Origin: Cyclostephanos tholiformis
Taxonomy: Eukaryota; Bacillariophyta; Thalassiosirophyceae; Thalassiosirales; Thalassiosiraceae
Reading direction: 5' to 3'
Assembly: GCA_036939975.1 (NCBI GenBank)
Contig: JALLPB010000409.1
Span: 1 to 16,187 of the forward strand
Length of the DNA: 16,187 nucleotides
The notes under the pieces are model-generated. The model had not been told where the DNA came from and made no database searches. It worked only from the letters and a program-made list of their open reading frames with translations. How positions within the stretch are numbered: position 1 is the first letter of the stretch; every line of letters begins with the position of its first letter. Shown one piece after another: positions 1 to 8,242 of the stretch. Both the position numbers and the translations under genes were made by a program.

Positions 1-500
1 GTGATTATAGCGAGGGTGCTAATTATCTATGATTTAGTGTCTGTTTCTTATCCCCTGGTGTTTCTTATCCCCCGGTCCCGACGGTATTTCATATCTTCCC
101 TTTTTATGTGCGGCACAAGAATTTGAATACCGAATCTGGAAAAAAAAATGTTCAATAGTGTGGAAAGAGAGGTATGTCGATATGGGAATCAGTACTAGGA
201 TCATTTGCGAGAAAATGGTACCAGTACGATTTCGAGAAATTCGACTTGAGTAAAACAAAGCTTCAACGGAATTCATAGTAAAGTCATTCTTCGAGCAGCA
301 TATTATAAAATCATCGGAGGACTTGGGAAAAATAATCCTAATGTGGAATCAGTATCCAAAATCAAAAGTTAAGTATGAGAAAATCACATTTTATTTTCTA
401 CTGCCACCACATTAAAATTGAAAAGTGCGCCCCACCCAGACATCATTTTTTGTGGCGTACGATATCGTAATAATAATATTGTCAAGAATACCTCTATAGG
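1..500. other. Upstream region of the protease gene, no gene seen
   Basis: I see no supported coding region here. It precedes the protease start at 501 and should contain its promoter, but I cannot point to a convincing TATA or initiator element. The frames crossing 384-719 on the minus strand are shadows of the Ser/Asp/His-rich codon runs of the protease N-terminus. Base composition is mixed AT/GC, unlike the strongly CpG-rich gene that follows. Confidence 0.5.
42..75. repeat. 17-bp tandem duplication
   Basis: TGTTTCTTATCCCCTGG is followed directly by TGTTTCTTATCCCCCGG: two adjacent 17-bp copies with one difference. It lies about 430 bp upstream of the protease start. No function is evident. 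Confidence 0.7.
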
Positions 501-1943
501 ATGCCGCAGCATCGTCCTCCTCCTCGTCTCGTCAACAACCTCCCATCGTTCGTCGCATTCCTCCTCCTCCTCGTCATCGTCGTCGTCATCGGACGATGCG
601 TCTCGGGAATAGCACGCGATGAGCATGGCGACGACGTCGGTCCAAAAGTATATTTCGGCGACTTGGACCATCGTCATCATCGACGTGATCGTCATCATCA
701 TCATCATCATCATCATCACTCAAGGCACGATCTTCGCGATGGCGGATACCGTCACGGGGCGGTGGGACGTAGTACCGCCACATCGCGAATCATCATCTCT
801 GGTCGCGTCGGAAAGGAAGGCGGTGGCGTATTCGAGACGCACGAGCAAGGCTCCGCCGGCATATTTGGAGATGGAGGGGATGGGGGGGATGGGGTGGGAA
901 ATATCGTTCATCACGATCCCAAGGCGGTCGGATCATCCTACCGGGCGGGTGGTGGCGGCGGCGGCGGCGGTCTGGAGGGGAAATTTTCGCCCTGCGGGAC
1001 GATGAAACCTAGTAACGAGGAGAGGGAAAGGAGGGACGGATATTACAGGGCGTGGAAGAGGAGGAAGAAGGACGGGGGTGGGCGGCGGGGGGGTACGGCG
1101 GGGAACGGGAATGGAGATGACGTGACAGTGGTACGTAATAACGGTCATGGACGTGCCGATCGCGAAGTATACGAGGAGGTGGAGGATGATGGTAGACATC
1201 GACATTTGGGCGGATGCGGAGATTGCGTCGATTGGACGAGCAACGCGACCCTCATCACCATACCCGTGCACTTTCACGTGGTGCACGATGGCGACATCGG
1301 CAAGATGTACACCTACGAATATGGCGATGGGGCATACATCAATAGGTCGATACGCGCGTTGAACCTCGGCTTCGCCGGTTTGCCGAATCCGGAATTCATA
1401 CCTCACATGACTCGGTCGTACGATCGATACGATGCCACCGACGTCGATGCGAGGATACGCTTCTGCCTCGCGGGAACGACGGCCACGAACAGGTCGAGTT
1501 GGTATACCGCCGGTCCATATTCCGGCGAGGTGAGCGATATGCACGTGGCATTGAGGGTGGGTGGATCCGAAACGCTGAACGTATACGTCAGTAGTCCGGG
1601 GGATGGTTCCATATTGGGATATTCGTATTATCCGCAAATTTCAGATTTCGTGGACGATGGCGTTACAATATTGAACGCCGCCATGCCCGGCGGTCCACTA
1701 GGAACGTACAGCGAGGGCGATACCTTGGTACATGAAGTCGGACACTGGTTGGACCTAGTGCATACCCACGACAATGGTTGCGATGGCGACGGAGATTACA
1801 TGAGCCCGAGCGCCAACGAGGAGACGCCGAGTTTCGGTTGTCCGGTGTATATAGAGCGAGTGTCCCTCCGGATTGGACACCGAGGGACTGCCGACGAGGG
1901 AGCTGAATCCCATACACAATTTCATGTCCTGAGAAAAAATTAA
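501..1943 (+). CDS. Secreted M43 (pappalysin-like) zinc metalloprotease, truncated at 3' end
   Basis: The frame encodes 480 residues. Residues about 15-31 form a strong hydrophobic core (FVAFLLLLVIVVVIG) followed by RCVSG, a credible signal peptide that supports the ATG at 501. Residues 36-240 are low complexity: a His run near 66-74, Gly-Asp repeats and a poly-Gly tract, perhaps a propeptide or linker. From about 245 the sequence resembles an M43 catalytic domain, with ITIPVHFHVVH, LNVYVSS and the zinc site HEVGHWLDLVH at 411-421, then NGC and SFGCPV. M43 enzymes are secreted metzincins that cleave extracellular proteins. Two oddities stand out. The metzincin Gly of HExxHxxGxxH is Asp418 here, and the frame runs into unrelated sequence after about residue 450, while the expected family continuation is in another frame. 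Family assignment is strong; activity is doubtful. Confidence 0.8.
   Translation: MPQHRPPPRLVNNLPSFVAFLLLLVIVVVIGRCVSGIARDEHGDDVGPKVYFGDLDHRHHRRDRHHHHHHHHHSRHDLRDGGYRHGAVGRSTATSRIIISGRVGKEGGGVFETHEQGSAGIFGDGGDGGDGVGNIVHHDPKAVGSSYRAGGGGGGGGLEGKFSPCGTMKPSNEERERRDGYYRAWKRRKKDGGGRRGGTAGNGNGDDVTVVRNNGHGRADREVYEEVEDDGRHRHLGGCGDCVDWTSNATLITIPVHFHVVHDGDIGKMYTYEYGDGAYINRSIRALNLGFAGLPNPEFIPHMTRSYDRYDATDVDARIRFCLAGTTATNRSSWYTAGPYSGEVSDMHVALRVGGSETLNVYVSSPGDGSILGYSYYPQISDFVDDGVTILNAAMPGGPLGTYSEGDTLVHEVGHWLDLVHTHDNGCDGDGDYMSPSANEETPSFGCPVYIERVSLRIGHRGTADEGAESHTQFHVLRKN
693..719 (+). repeat. (CAT)n microsatellite coding a His run
   Basis: About nine near-perfect CAT/CAC trinucleotides lie within the protease frame and give its poly-His stretch. 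Simple trinucleotide runs (TCC, TCG, TCA) also occupy about 555-600. These runs create many long shadow frames on the opposite strand. Confidence 0.85.
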
Positions 1944-2346
1944 CTCCCGCATGGTTGTCATCATTTCGAACTGCTGTGATAACATTCGTTTCCTCTCACG
2001 CATGTTTTTCATTGGTCGTTGATATCTCTCATTCATTCAAGGACGATTGCATGGATCAGTTCACACCAGGGCAGATCGCACGAATACAGCAGGCATGGGA
2101 AACGTATCGTCATAAATCGGGTTATAGCGAGTCGATGAACTTGCGGCGGACGGGATCAGCTGCGAGGATTACGCCCCGGCTTCAGAAACCCTGACATCGA
2201 TACCAACGACATCGAGGCCCACAATGGCGCCCCTGACGTCGAGGCCCACAACGACAAGGCCAACGACGATGAGGCCCACGACGAGTCGACCAACGACGAG
2301 AGAACCAACGACGAGAAGACCAACAACGAGAAAACAAAACGGGTAG
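1861..2346 (+). pseudogene. Displaced C-terminal half of the M43 protease with Pro-Thr linker
   Basis: The missing end of the protease lies here in other frames. Frame 1 from 1861 reads CPSGLD and then NPIHNFMS, the conserved M43 segment containing the Met-turn, and stops at TGA 1930. Skipping one base near 1860 would join it to GCPVYIER of the upstream frame. From 2042 another frame reads DDCMDQFTPGQIARIQQ, again typical of M43 C-termini; an AAG/GAC acceptor at 2041 suggests an intron of about 110 bp, but no good donor remains near 1930. From about 2140 a third frame gives a Pro-Thr linker (units such as RPTTTRPTTMRPTTSRPTT) ending at TAG 2344. At least two frame changes plus a lost donor point to a decaying gene. 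Assembly indels or an unusual splice pattern are alternatives. Confidence 0.65.
2203..2343 (+). repeat. Imperfect tandem repeat encoding Pro-Thr linker
   Basis: About ten degenerate 12-15-bp units of the type CCAACGACGAGA are repeated head to tail. In frame 1 they encode Pro-Thr-Thr-x-Arg units, the kind of extended, probably glycosylated linker common in diatom secreted proteins. In the other frames they give Asp/Asn/Glu or Ser/Leu runs, which are shadows. Confidence 0.75.
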
Positions 2347-2519
2347 CGTGTCTTAATTTGTTGGATGTCGAAGTGCGCTGCCACAGAGAAAAGAATCCTT
2401 CTATAACCTCTAATCTGGAGCAACAATTCCTCTCTTGATTGATTATATCTGTATATGTTATTGAATTTTTAGTTCTAATACGGTCCCCCACGCTGGACAA
2501 AATCGCCCGTTGGCTCAGG
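2347..2519. other. Spacer between the two convergent host pseudogenes
   Basis: No supported coding content. It separates the 3' end of the protease remnant from the 3' end of the binding-domain remnant. Composition falls from GC-rich to about even. Confidence 0.5.
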
Positions 2520-3049
2520 TCACAATGGACTCTGAGGAGTTGATGGCTCTCTAGCCCCACGAGAACCATCGAGCCTGGATGACTCCTTCAAATGCATAGA
2601 TCTCGGAAGTCCAACTCTGACACTCGCGATGGTATTATTCCGATTGATACTCCTACCGGAGGTCGGACTCAGCAGCTCCATCTGATCCGATCTATTGCCC
2701 CGAACGTCCGAATCCTCGGTGTTCCAAGTTTTGCTGCCAACAACACCATCATCGACGAGGCCTTCTTTCTCTGCCAAGCGAGTACATTTGCTTTCGTTTC
2801 TGAGCTGAAAATGCCATCAACTTTCAATTGCATGGCAATATTACGGTTCAAAAGGCACTGGAGATCAACCACCGCCTCTTTGTAAGTGTCATAAGTTGTC
2901 AAAGCTGGGCGGTTTTTGCAAGCAGCAAATGTGCTTGGGCATTTGCGTGGGGTTGGGCATGGAGTTGGGCGATGCGTTGGGAGACGTGTTGGGCGTCGGG
3001 TTGGGCGTCGTGTGGGGCGTGGGGTTGGGCGTCGGGTGGGTTCATAAAA
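2520..3049 (-). pseudogene. Pro-Thr linker plus peptidoglycan-binding-like domain, frameshifted
   Basis: Reading leftward from about 3049, the frame gives a Pro-Thr-Arg linker (EPTRRPTPRPTRRPT and on), then KCPSTFAACKNRP, then a PG_binding_1-like helix-rich repeat: AVVDLQCLLN, LKVDGIFSSETKANVLAWQ. The last part, EGLVDDGVVGSKTW, is in the next frame starting near 2777, so a single base has been lost around 2768-2775. The frame then continues to a stop at 2520 with a tail I do not recognise. PG_binding_1-type domains bind cell-wall glycans in bacteria; in algae they appear in secreted proteins with Pro-Thr linkers. The N-terminal part is missing: the frame runs rightward straight into the AT-palindrome array of the mobile unit at about 3050, which suggests that the insertion cut this gene. 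Confidence 0.7.
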
Positions 3050-3502
3050 AATGATATTCGATATCCCAGCCCGTATATTCAATTTTATGACCCCAAATAT
3101 CGAATATAGTTTTTATGGACATATCTATATTCGAAATTTGGACATCTGAATATATCGAATACTGGAATTGCCGTATCCTATTCGATATTCGGGGTAAGAG
3201 GAATACCTGAATATCCGATTTTACAAACCCAAATATCGAATATATTGTTTACGGAAATTTTCTATATTCGATATTTGCGGTCAGAGGAATACCCGAATAT
3301 CGAATATAGGAATTACGGTAAACACCATATTCGATATTTGGGGTAAGAGGTTACCCGGATATCGAATATAGAATGTACAAAATGACTAAAAAAACCCGTA
3401 ACTTCGAAAATGGGGGGTACCTAAAAACACCAATTTTCGAATATACGGAGAACCCCAATACATAACTTTGAATATACGGATATTCGATATTAGCTGGTAC
3501 AG
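3050..3502. repeat. AT-rich palindromic terminal array
   Basis: At least ten copies of AATATCGAATAT or its variants occur in both orientations (for example near 3055, 3095, 3150, 3180, 3230, 3263, 3295, 3329, 3358 and 3482). Several pair into local hairpins; one around 3329-3370 has arms ATTCGATATTTGGGGTAA and TTACCCGGATATCGAAT. Blocks of about 65-90 bp containing GGGGTAAGAGGAATACC recur three times. The array ends at the inner border of the long inverted repeat. Confidence 0.85.
3453..3502 (+). repeat. Outer inverted repeat, left copy
   Basis: Positions 3470-3502 are a 33-bp perfect reverse complement of 16133-16165. The match continues with a few mismatches outward to about 3453. Inside the unit the similarity ends abruptly at 3502/16133, as expected at the inner border of terminal inverted repeats. 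The core contains ATATTCGATATTAGCTGG. Confidence 0.85.
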
Positions 3503-3728
3503 ATCCAAGGCCCTTCTCAAAAATTTTGGCACAATTATTCATGCAATGACACATCTGGGATGTAATTGAGCCTGCTTGCATTGCCTCAAACAGCAATTTG
3601 AGTGCTGCATTCTTATTGTGCACCATGATGGCACACTAGAGGCAGTTGTATGGTGTGGTAGTAGGCTTTGGTTATTGCATCATATTCACTCTCACAAATG
3701 CTGGTCTCAACAGCACAGCAAAAACTCA
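3503..3728 (-). pseudogene. Unrecognised decayed coding frame beside the left inverted repeat
   Basis: Reading leftward from a possible splice-donor-like GGTGAGTTTTT near 3728, one frame gives ESEYDAITKAYYHTIQLPL. A one-base shift near 3615 then gives NKNAALKLLFEAMQAGSITS and CMNNCAKIFEKGLGSVPANI, which runs into the inverted repeat. Amino-acid composition is protein-like and the opposite strand is less so. I cannot assign a family. Its position suggests that it is the 3' end of a gene of the outer mobile unit. Confidence 0.45.
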
Positions 3729-3799
3729 CCTATAATAATAGTAAAAAAAATAAAGAATGAGGTTAGCTTTACAAAAAAAATATATCTCCATGTTGTAAT

Positions 3800-3965
3800 G
3801 ATCAAGATCTATCATGCAATGTAATGCAATCAAACTCATCTACCAACTTGAAGCTGCTGGAAGAAGGTGGGAAGCAGGGGACCATGGTGTTTGTGGTAGT
3901 GTTTTTTGGCTGTGTGTTGTGTTTTATTGTATGCAACTGGCAGTTGGTTGTTGAGAGTATGCCAT
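3800..3965 (-). repeat. Dispersed exon-like repeat, copy 1
   Basis: Read on the minus strand, this block has CTCAACAACCAAC, an A/C-rich stretch, CACCATGGTCCCC, CTTCCAGCAGCTTCAA and a GCATGAT tail. Diverged copies lie at 5563-5705 and 14466-14640 on the plus strand. See those entries. Confidence 0.6.
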
Positions 3966-4359
3966 TGGTCTCAGATGGTTCAAATAAAAACCCTACATAC
4001 AAACCATTTGGTAATAAATATAAACTCCATTTTTTATTTTGAAATCACTCCTACATATGTAGGGCTTTTGTATTAAAAAACTGCATCTTTCCCATTGGTT
4101 TCTAAGATGGAATTTGATTCCATGACTGTGAGAGGGCAGCTTCATTAGATTTTTATGTACTTGTTGCATAAGACAAAAAGAATGATGCTGAACCCAATAT
4201 TTTTATAATTTCCATGTATCGCAATTTGTAGCATGTGGTATTTCTCATTCGGGACATAAAAAGTTGTCACAAAATAAGAAAAATCAAATAGAAAATAAAT
4301 CAAGATGAAAAGAAAAAAACATCTAAGTCCATTTAAGGGCTTGATTGGTTGTGCCTTAT
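3966..4359. other. AT-rich stretch, nothing recognised
   Basis: No coding frame, repeat or RNA gene is supported here. CpG is almost absent. It lies between copy 1 of the dispersed repeat and the decayed membrane-like frame to the right. Confidence 0.4.
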
Positions 4360-5245
4360 TTAGCGAAATTCCAAGTTAATATAGGGCATAGTTCTGGTTC
4401 TGATCAGCAAAAAAGAATTCTTTGATGCCCTTCACCTGGCCCCTCTGTCTGTCATTGCTTCATCATGCCCCTGTTGTTTGGTTGGTTCTTATGTTGCCCA
4501 GTGGTCTCCCTCTACCTCTCAGTTGGCAGCTCCACCTCTCATCATTGTGCCCTCTGTTTGTTGATTGCCACGTGGCATCACATCCTGCAAATTGCAATGC
4601 CCTTCACCTTGCCTCCATTCCCTTTATTCAATTAATTGAGAGGTACACCTACCCACCTTTCTAGTGTCAATTTTGCTACCTGCCATGCCAAATAATATTG
4701 TCATCATGGCTGGCATGAGAAAGTTGCTTGCCACAACACTGAAACTTGCACAAATGGGTGTTGCAATCCTTCCCACAATGGGCGATATGGCAAGTTCCCC
4801 AGTCACAGTGAATACTGGCATTGCCACAATTCCAGTGGCATCAATCTTCAGCCCACGTGTGATGCTGTGAAGTACATGCAACCTCAATAAAGATGTTATC
4901 ATCAACAACTAGAGCATCATTTTATCCCCATTTACATTGTTGTTTTCTGCCATCTCCCCCCTTGTCATCCCAGCTTGATATCCCTGAAAGAAGCAATAGT
5001 CCAGACACCAACAAGCATCCTCAATGGCCCTGAACATGCATGATACTAATTTATGGAAGGGAATGATTGTATCAAACAGGAAAAGCACATGTAAACGAAA
5101 CAATGTTTTTTTCAAAACAGTTTATTAATAGTTTGACAACCGTCTCTGTTTTGGTGGGAGAAAAACTCATACTTTTTGGTAGGTACATACAAGATTCCTA
5201 CATAGGAATCGTGCTATAAGTTCTACCTGAAGCATAACTTGGCAT
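4360..5245 (-). pseudogene. Decayed gene with hydrophobic centre and Gln/Arg-rich tail, family unknown
   Basis: The reading begins MPSYASGRTYSTIPM at 5245 and continues SPTKTETVVKLLINCFEKN. After one frameshift near 5080 it stays in a single frame to 4360, broken by about five in-frame stops, including TAG 4909 and TAA 4624. The middle has CWCLDYCFFQGYQAGMTRGE and then hydrophobic segments such as ISPIVGRIATPICASFSVVA and NFLMPAMMTILFGMAG. The tail is hydrophilic (GNQQTEGTMMRGGAA, EPTKQQGHDEAMTDRGA). Each stop is one C-to-T change from a Gln or Arg codon. The opposite strand is open in places but has a less protein-like composition. I do not recognise the family; a membrane protein is possible. 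It belongs to the outer unit. Confidence 0.45.
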
Positions 5246-5562
5246 GTCAAAATCTACTGTACAACACAACTCTCAAATAGAGAATTTTTAACTAGCACAA
5301 AAAATGTGTGGCAAAATGCTCCTCTTACATCATTGATGCAAAGAGCTTTGCAAAAATAGGAAATTAATGCACAAAAGCTGAGGATCTTGCACATTCAACG
5401 TTCTATCTAATTCTGTGAGCAGACAAAAATTTGCTAAAAAAACTATGCTACTACATTGTTTTTGTAAGAGGTGGGTGCTCATGAATGCCCTCAGCTGTTA
5501 AAATGTGGTTAAGGCAAAAATCCTATTTTTCTTGTATTTTAAAAATAAAGACATGGCTTTAT
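5246..5562. other. AT-rich stretch, nothing recognised
   Basis: This region lies upstream of the decayed minus-strand gene and may once have held its promoter. No coding frame, repeat or RNA gene is supported. Confidence 0.35.
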
Positions 5563-5705
5563 GCCACAAACAAAACAAAACACAAAACAAAACAACCAAA
5601 AACACAAAATTATATGAGACCATGGTCCCTCATGCCCACCGCCTTCCAGCAGCTTCAATTTCAAAGGTAAGTAGGTTTGCTGTACATTGCATGATTGATA
5701 ACAAT
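5563..5705 (+). repeat. Dispersed exon-like repeat, copy 2
   Basis: An A/C-rich tract is followed by GACCATGGTCCCTCATGCC, CTTCCAGCAGCTTCAATTTC and AAAGGTAAGTAGG. The last has the form of an exon end with a GTAAGT donor. It matches copies 1 and 3. Translation through the block (LYETMVPHAHRLPAASISK) is open but too short to name. Confidence 0.55.
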
Positions 5706-6148
5706 GTGACAAGCCAATAGAGCATTAGGCACAGATTCTTGTCATGAGGTTTTCTTTTGTCATTTTACTAAGTTTGATTTACTTTTGTAATCATACTTTG
5801 TTGGGTGGTGAGGAATTGCTGTGTGGCAACTCCGGAATTTTAGCATTTGGTTTAAGTTTCTAATGGTTAATTGCATTACAATGCCTCCACAAGCCTTTCA
5901 GGTCTTACTTGTAGGTAAGTAAGTAAGAAGGTAGGTGAATTATACATAGAAATAGTAGAGAAAATTTTATATATCTATTGTACAATGTACTGTGCAGTAC
6001 ATGGCAAAAACCAGAAAAGAGCTAGTGCGAAGAAAGCACAGCAAAATGCTTTTATGTGTTATTGATTTTGCTAATTTTGTAAATTATTGTGCACATTTTT
6101 TTGAGAGCATGTGGGAATTCAATTCACAGTGATCCTATTTGAATACAT
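5706..6148 (+). other. No supported gene; one short open frame at about 6001-6132
   Basis: The only coding hint is a frame of about 43 codons starting MAKTRKELVRRKHSKMLLC at 6001. It ends just upstream of the acidic exon at 6149. It could be an upstream exon of that gene or chance. Nothing else is visible. Confidence 0.25.
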
Positions 6149-6632
6149 GTGGAACTCCATTTAGACAATGACAGCAACAATGACAAGATGGACCACAGTG
6201 ATGACCACAAAGATGATGACGACAGCTACAATGATGATGACAATGACAATGACAATGACAACAACGACGACGACAACAAATATAAATCTTTTAATATATT
6301 TGAAACTAATTTATTATCTATTTTATTTGCTATTATTCCACACACCACAGATCAGCTTGCTCAAGGTTTGAAGGTGAGTTTTTAAAGCTTCTGAATGTGC
6401 TTTTTGGGCTGCTGCATTGAAACAATGTTCACTCACCCCAGCTATCTGACAATATATTTTTGCCAATGCTGCTTGAATCCTCATTTTGCTTCAGCCTGAT
6501 TTCCAACAGCTAGAGGGGGCACCATGCTCACCATCATCAGAATGAGCACCATGCCCCTTAATACCTTCAAATGGTGCTAAATGGGGCATTTTTGTTGCTA
6601 AATGGGACATCAAGTCCAATAACAGCTTGAAA
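6149..6632 (+). pseudogene. Two-exon remnant with Asp/Asn-rich tract, family unknown
   Basis: Exon A (about 6149-6373) encodes an acidic Asp/Asn/Lys tract followed by YKSFNIFETNLLSILFAII and DQLAQGLK, and ends at AAG/GTGAGT. Exon B (6495-6632) follows a TTTTGCTTCAG acceptor in the same phase: PDFQQLEGAPCSPSSE, TGA, then APCPLIPSNGAKWGIFVAKW and DIKSNNSLK, ending at AAA/GTATGT. The intron is 121 bp. The phase agreement across two good splice sites is the main support. The single stop is one C-to-T step from an Arg codon. A possible further exon lies at 14310-14392, beyond the pogo-like insertion. Confidence 0.4.
6163..6283 (+). repeat. (GATGAC/AATGAC)n simple repeat
   Basis: Imperfect hexanucleotide units AATGAC and GATGAC/GACGAC give an Asp/Asn run in one frame and Met/Thr runs in another. 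It may be part of the acidic exon described above or simply a microsatellite. Confidence 0.75.
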
Positions 6633-6854
6633 GTATGTACTTTCACCTACTTATGTATTTGAAATGAAAAAATGTCCCAAATTTCCTATTTTGCATCATC
6701 TTCCTAGTACATCCTGGCAAGAAAATCCCATAGGTTATATCTTATTATAGACAAAAATATCGATTTCTTTTCATCTTTCTTTTTTCATATTTATGTGGAA
6801 ACCTATCCTTGTAGTACATAAATATCTAATTATTTTGGACATTCTCCTCTTTCT
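6633..6854. other. Outer-unit sequence between exon B and the pogo-like insertion
   Basis: No coding content is supported. It starts with the presumed donor GTATGT and ends at the TA where the pogo-like element begins. Confidence 0.4.
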
Positions 6855-6882
6855 TACCATATAGACCGGGGTTTAAGCACCA
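6855..6882 (+). repeat. Pogo-like terminal inverted repeat, left
   Basis: It begins TACCATATAGACC, has GGGG, and ends TTTAAGCACCA. It pairs with 14263-14290 with a single mismatch (the G at 6868 opposite the right copy). Confidence 0.9.
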
Positions 6883-7125
6883 CCAGAGTTTAAGCACCAG
6901 ACACTAAATCTATCATATTTAGCACCTCTTGCCGCTCATCCTATAAGCACAACTAATCTAAATCTGTCAATTTCTTGCCAGATTCTACAGTTTGGTGTTA
7001 ATTAAGTGTGCTAATTTGATTGGCCTTAAAAAGACCTTTCTGGTGATCCCCACTTTGCCCTTGGTTCCTCTTCCTCACACCAAAAAATAGTCCTCTCAAT
7101 AAAAAAATACCTCTAATACTAAAAA

Positions 7126-7593
7126 ATGACTGAGGAAACCCATCCATCAGGCGTTGTCATTGAGGTAGTGGGGATCAAGAAGGGGGACCACAACTGCTCA
7201 TGCAAGGAGCATGATGTGTGTGGAGAGGTGGTGGAGGAGGGCACTTTGTTGCATCTCCAAAAGGAGAGGTGACTGATGGGATCGATCATTGTTGCATTGG
7301 GATTTTTGAAACACCACATGGTTAAGCATGCCTGGCACTTTGATGATGCTCTTGCACAGGTTACAAAGGTCTTTAGTGTGGACCCTTGCATTTGCAACTC
7401 AGCAGAGCAGCAAATGCACTACCATAACCATGGTTGTGCACTTGCCACTATTGTGTCAATCTTGAACAAGGAGCACAGGGGAAGTCTGGTGGAGATTGAG
7501 GGGACAGCAAAAGTGCCAAAGGAGGAGATGAAGAGGAATGCACAGGAGGAGGAGATGCAGAGTGGTAAAAAAGGAAAACATCAGATTAATTAA
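7126..7593 (+). pseudogene. Small Cys/His-rich gene of the pogo-like element, frame-broken
   Basis: The frame starts MTEETHPSGVVIEVVGIKKG at 7126, followed by CSCKEHDVCGEVVEEG, and hits TGA at 7270. The overlapping frame from 7268 reads VTDGIDHCCIG; the first frame then resumes with FLKHHMVKHAWHFDDALAQV and continues to TAA 7591. Two compensating shifts, or a small deletion, therefore disrupt the middle. The C-terminus is highly charged (KEEMKRNAQEEEMQSGKKGK). The spaced Cys and His residues suggest metal binding. I associate this pattern with a conserved hypothetical protein seen repeatedly in diatom repeats, from memory only. It lies just inside the left pogo repeat and converges on the transposase, so it is probably an accessory gene of that element. 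The MULE target duplication overlaps its stop codon. Confidence 0.6.
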
Positions 7594-7597
7594 ATTA
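7589..7597 (+). repeat. MULE target-site duplication, left copy
   Basis: ATTAAATTA directly precedes the GGG that starts the MULE inverted repeat and is repeated exactly at 12831-12839. Nine bases is the usual duplication length for Mutator-like elements. Confidence 0.9.
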
Positions 7598-7650
7598 GGG
7601 TGATTTACTCATTTACCTAGCTTGAGCAAAATGGCTAACCCAAGGACAGC
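7598..7650 (+). repeat. MULE terminal inverted repeat, left
   Basis: It starts GGG and holds CTCATTTACCTAGCTTGAGC and then GCTAACCCAAGGACAGC. It aligns with the reverse complement of 12780-12830 with a 2-bp gap and about ten mismatches. Confidence 0.85.
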
Positions 7651-8046
7651 TTTATTTTTTGTACCATCCCAGAGCAGCTGAAAAAATTCAAACCTTGCAT
7701 TGCACAGCAGCATGGTCAAGTGACAATATCCTTGACATTTCCCCCCATACTATGGCAATCCATTCTCAGTCACCCATTTCACTAGCAGCATGAATTCAAA
7801 TCAAGTAATCCACATGACTATTTTTTCTTGGGAGTAATGGCCCATACTCTCCCTAGAGATATGTGGAATTTTTCCCATTCTTCAGCAGCACAGAATTGAA
7901 TTATCTTGTACTAAAGCATGTTAAACTGACACAATCAAAACTGTTGGATTACTAAGCAGCAAAAAAACATGAATATCCTCATTCCTCTCATCTGTCTGGT
8001 ATCATAAGATTCATATAACAGCTAGTCTATCAGCTCAGTCCTGAAC

Positions 8047-8211
8047 ATGTCACCAACTGCCATGAACCACCCTGATAAAGACAGATCATGGCCACCAGCT
8101 AACACTCCATCCAAATCTACCAAATGGAAGTGTCTGAACTGTAACTATACCAATCACTCAGACATCTCACAGAGATGTGTTATCTATGCTACTGTTACTC
8201 ATTGTGTGTGA
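8047..8211 (+). pseudogene. Small RanBP2-type zinc-finger protein, last Cys lost
   Basis: A 54-codon open frame starts MSPTAMNHPDKDRSWPPANT and contains KWKCLNCNYTNHSDISQRCV. This fits the RanBP2-type finger W-x-C-x2-C-x3-N-x6-C-x2-C with Trp, three Cys and the Asn in register. The fourth Cys position holds Tyr (TAT, one G-to-A step from TGT). RanBP2-type fingers bind RNA or ubiquitin in known proteins. It sits inside the MULE left arm on the strand opposite the transposase. The frame is intact in itself, so it may be a slightly damaged accessory gene or a captured fragment. Confidence 0.5.
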
Positions 8212-8242
8212 TGAAGTAATATCTCTATAATAACTCTCACCT

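Noticed and set aside
384..1637. Long open frames overlapping the protease gene (384-719 -, 933-1637 -, 619-1005 +)
   Set aside because: They arise from trinucleotide runs and GC-rich codon bias of the protease frame. They have Met, Ile or Ser runs and no domain signals.
1845..2041. Simple GT-AG intron joining GCP to DDCMDQ in phase
   Set aside because: It keeps the frame but removes the conserved NPIHNFM Met-turn, which is clearly present in the supposed intron. Kept only as an alternative.
3050..3502. Telomere or centromere satellite
   Set aside because: There is no short tandem telomere unit, and the inner 33 bp occur exactly inverted 12.6 kb away, which fits element ends better.
4422..4870. 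Plus-strand frames beginning MMPFTWPLCL and MSILLPAMPN
   Set aside because: The minus strand gives a longer continuous reading in one frame with only transition-type stops. The plus frames are shorter and end at unrelated places. Not fully excluded.
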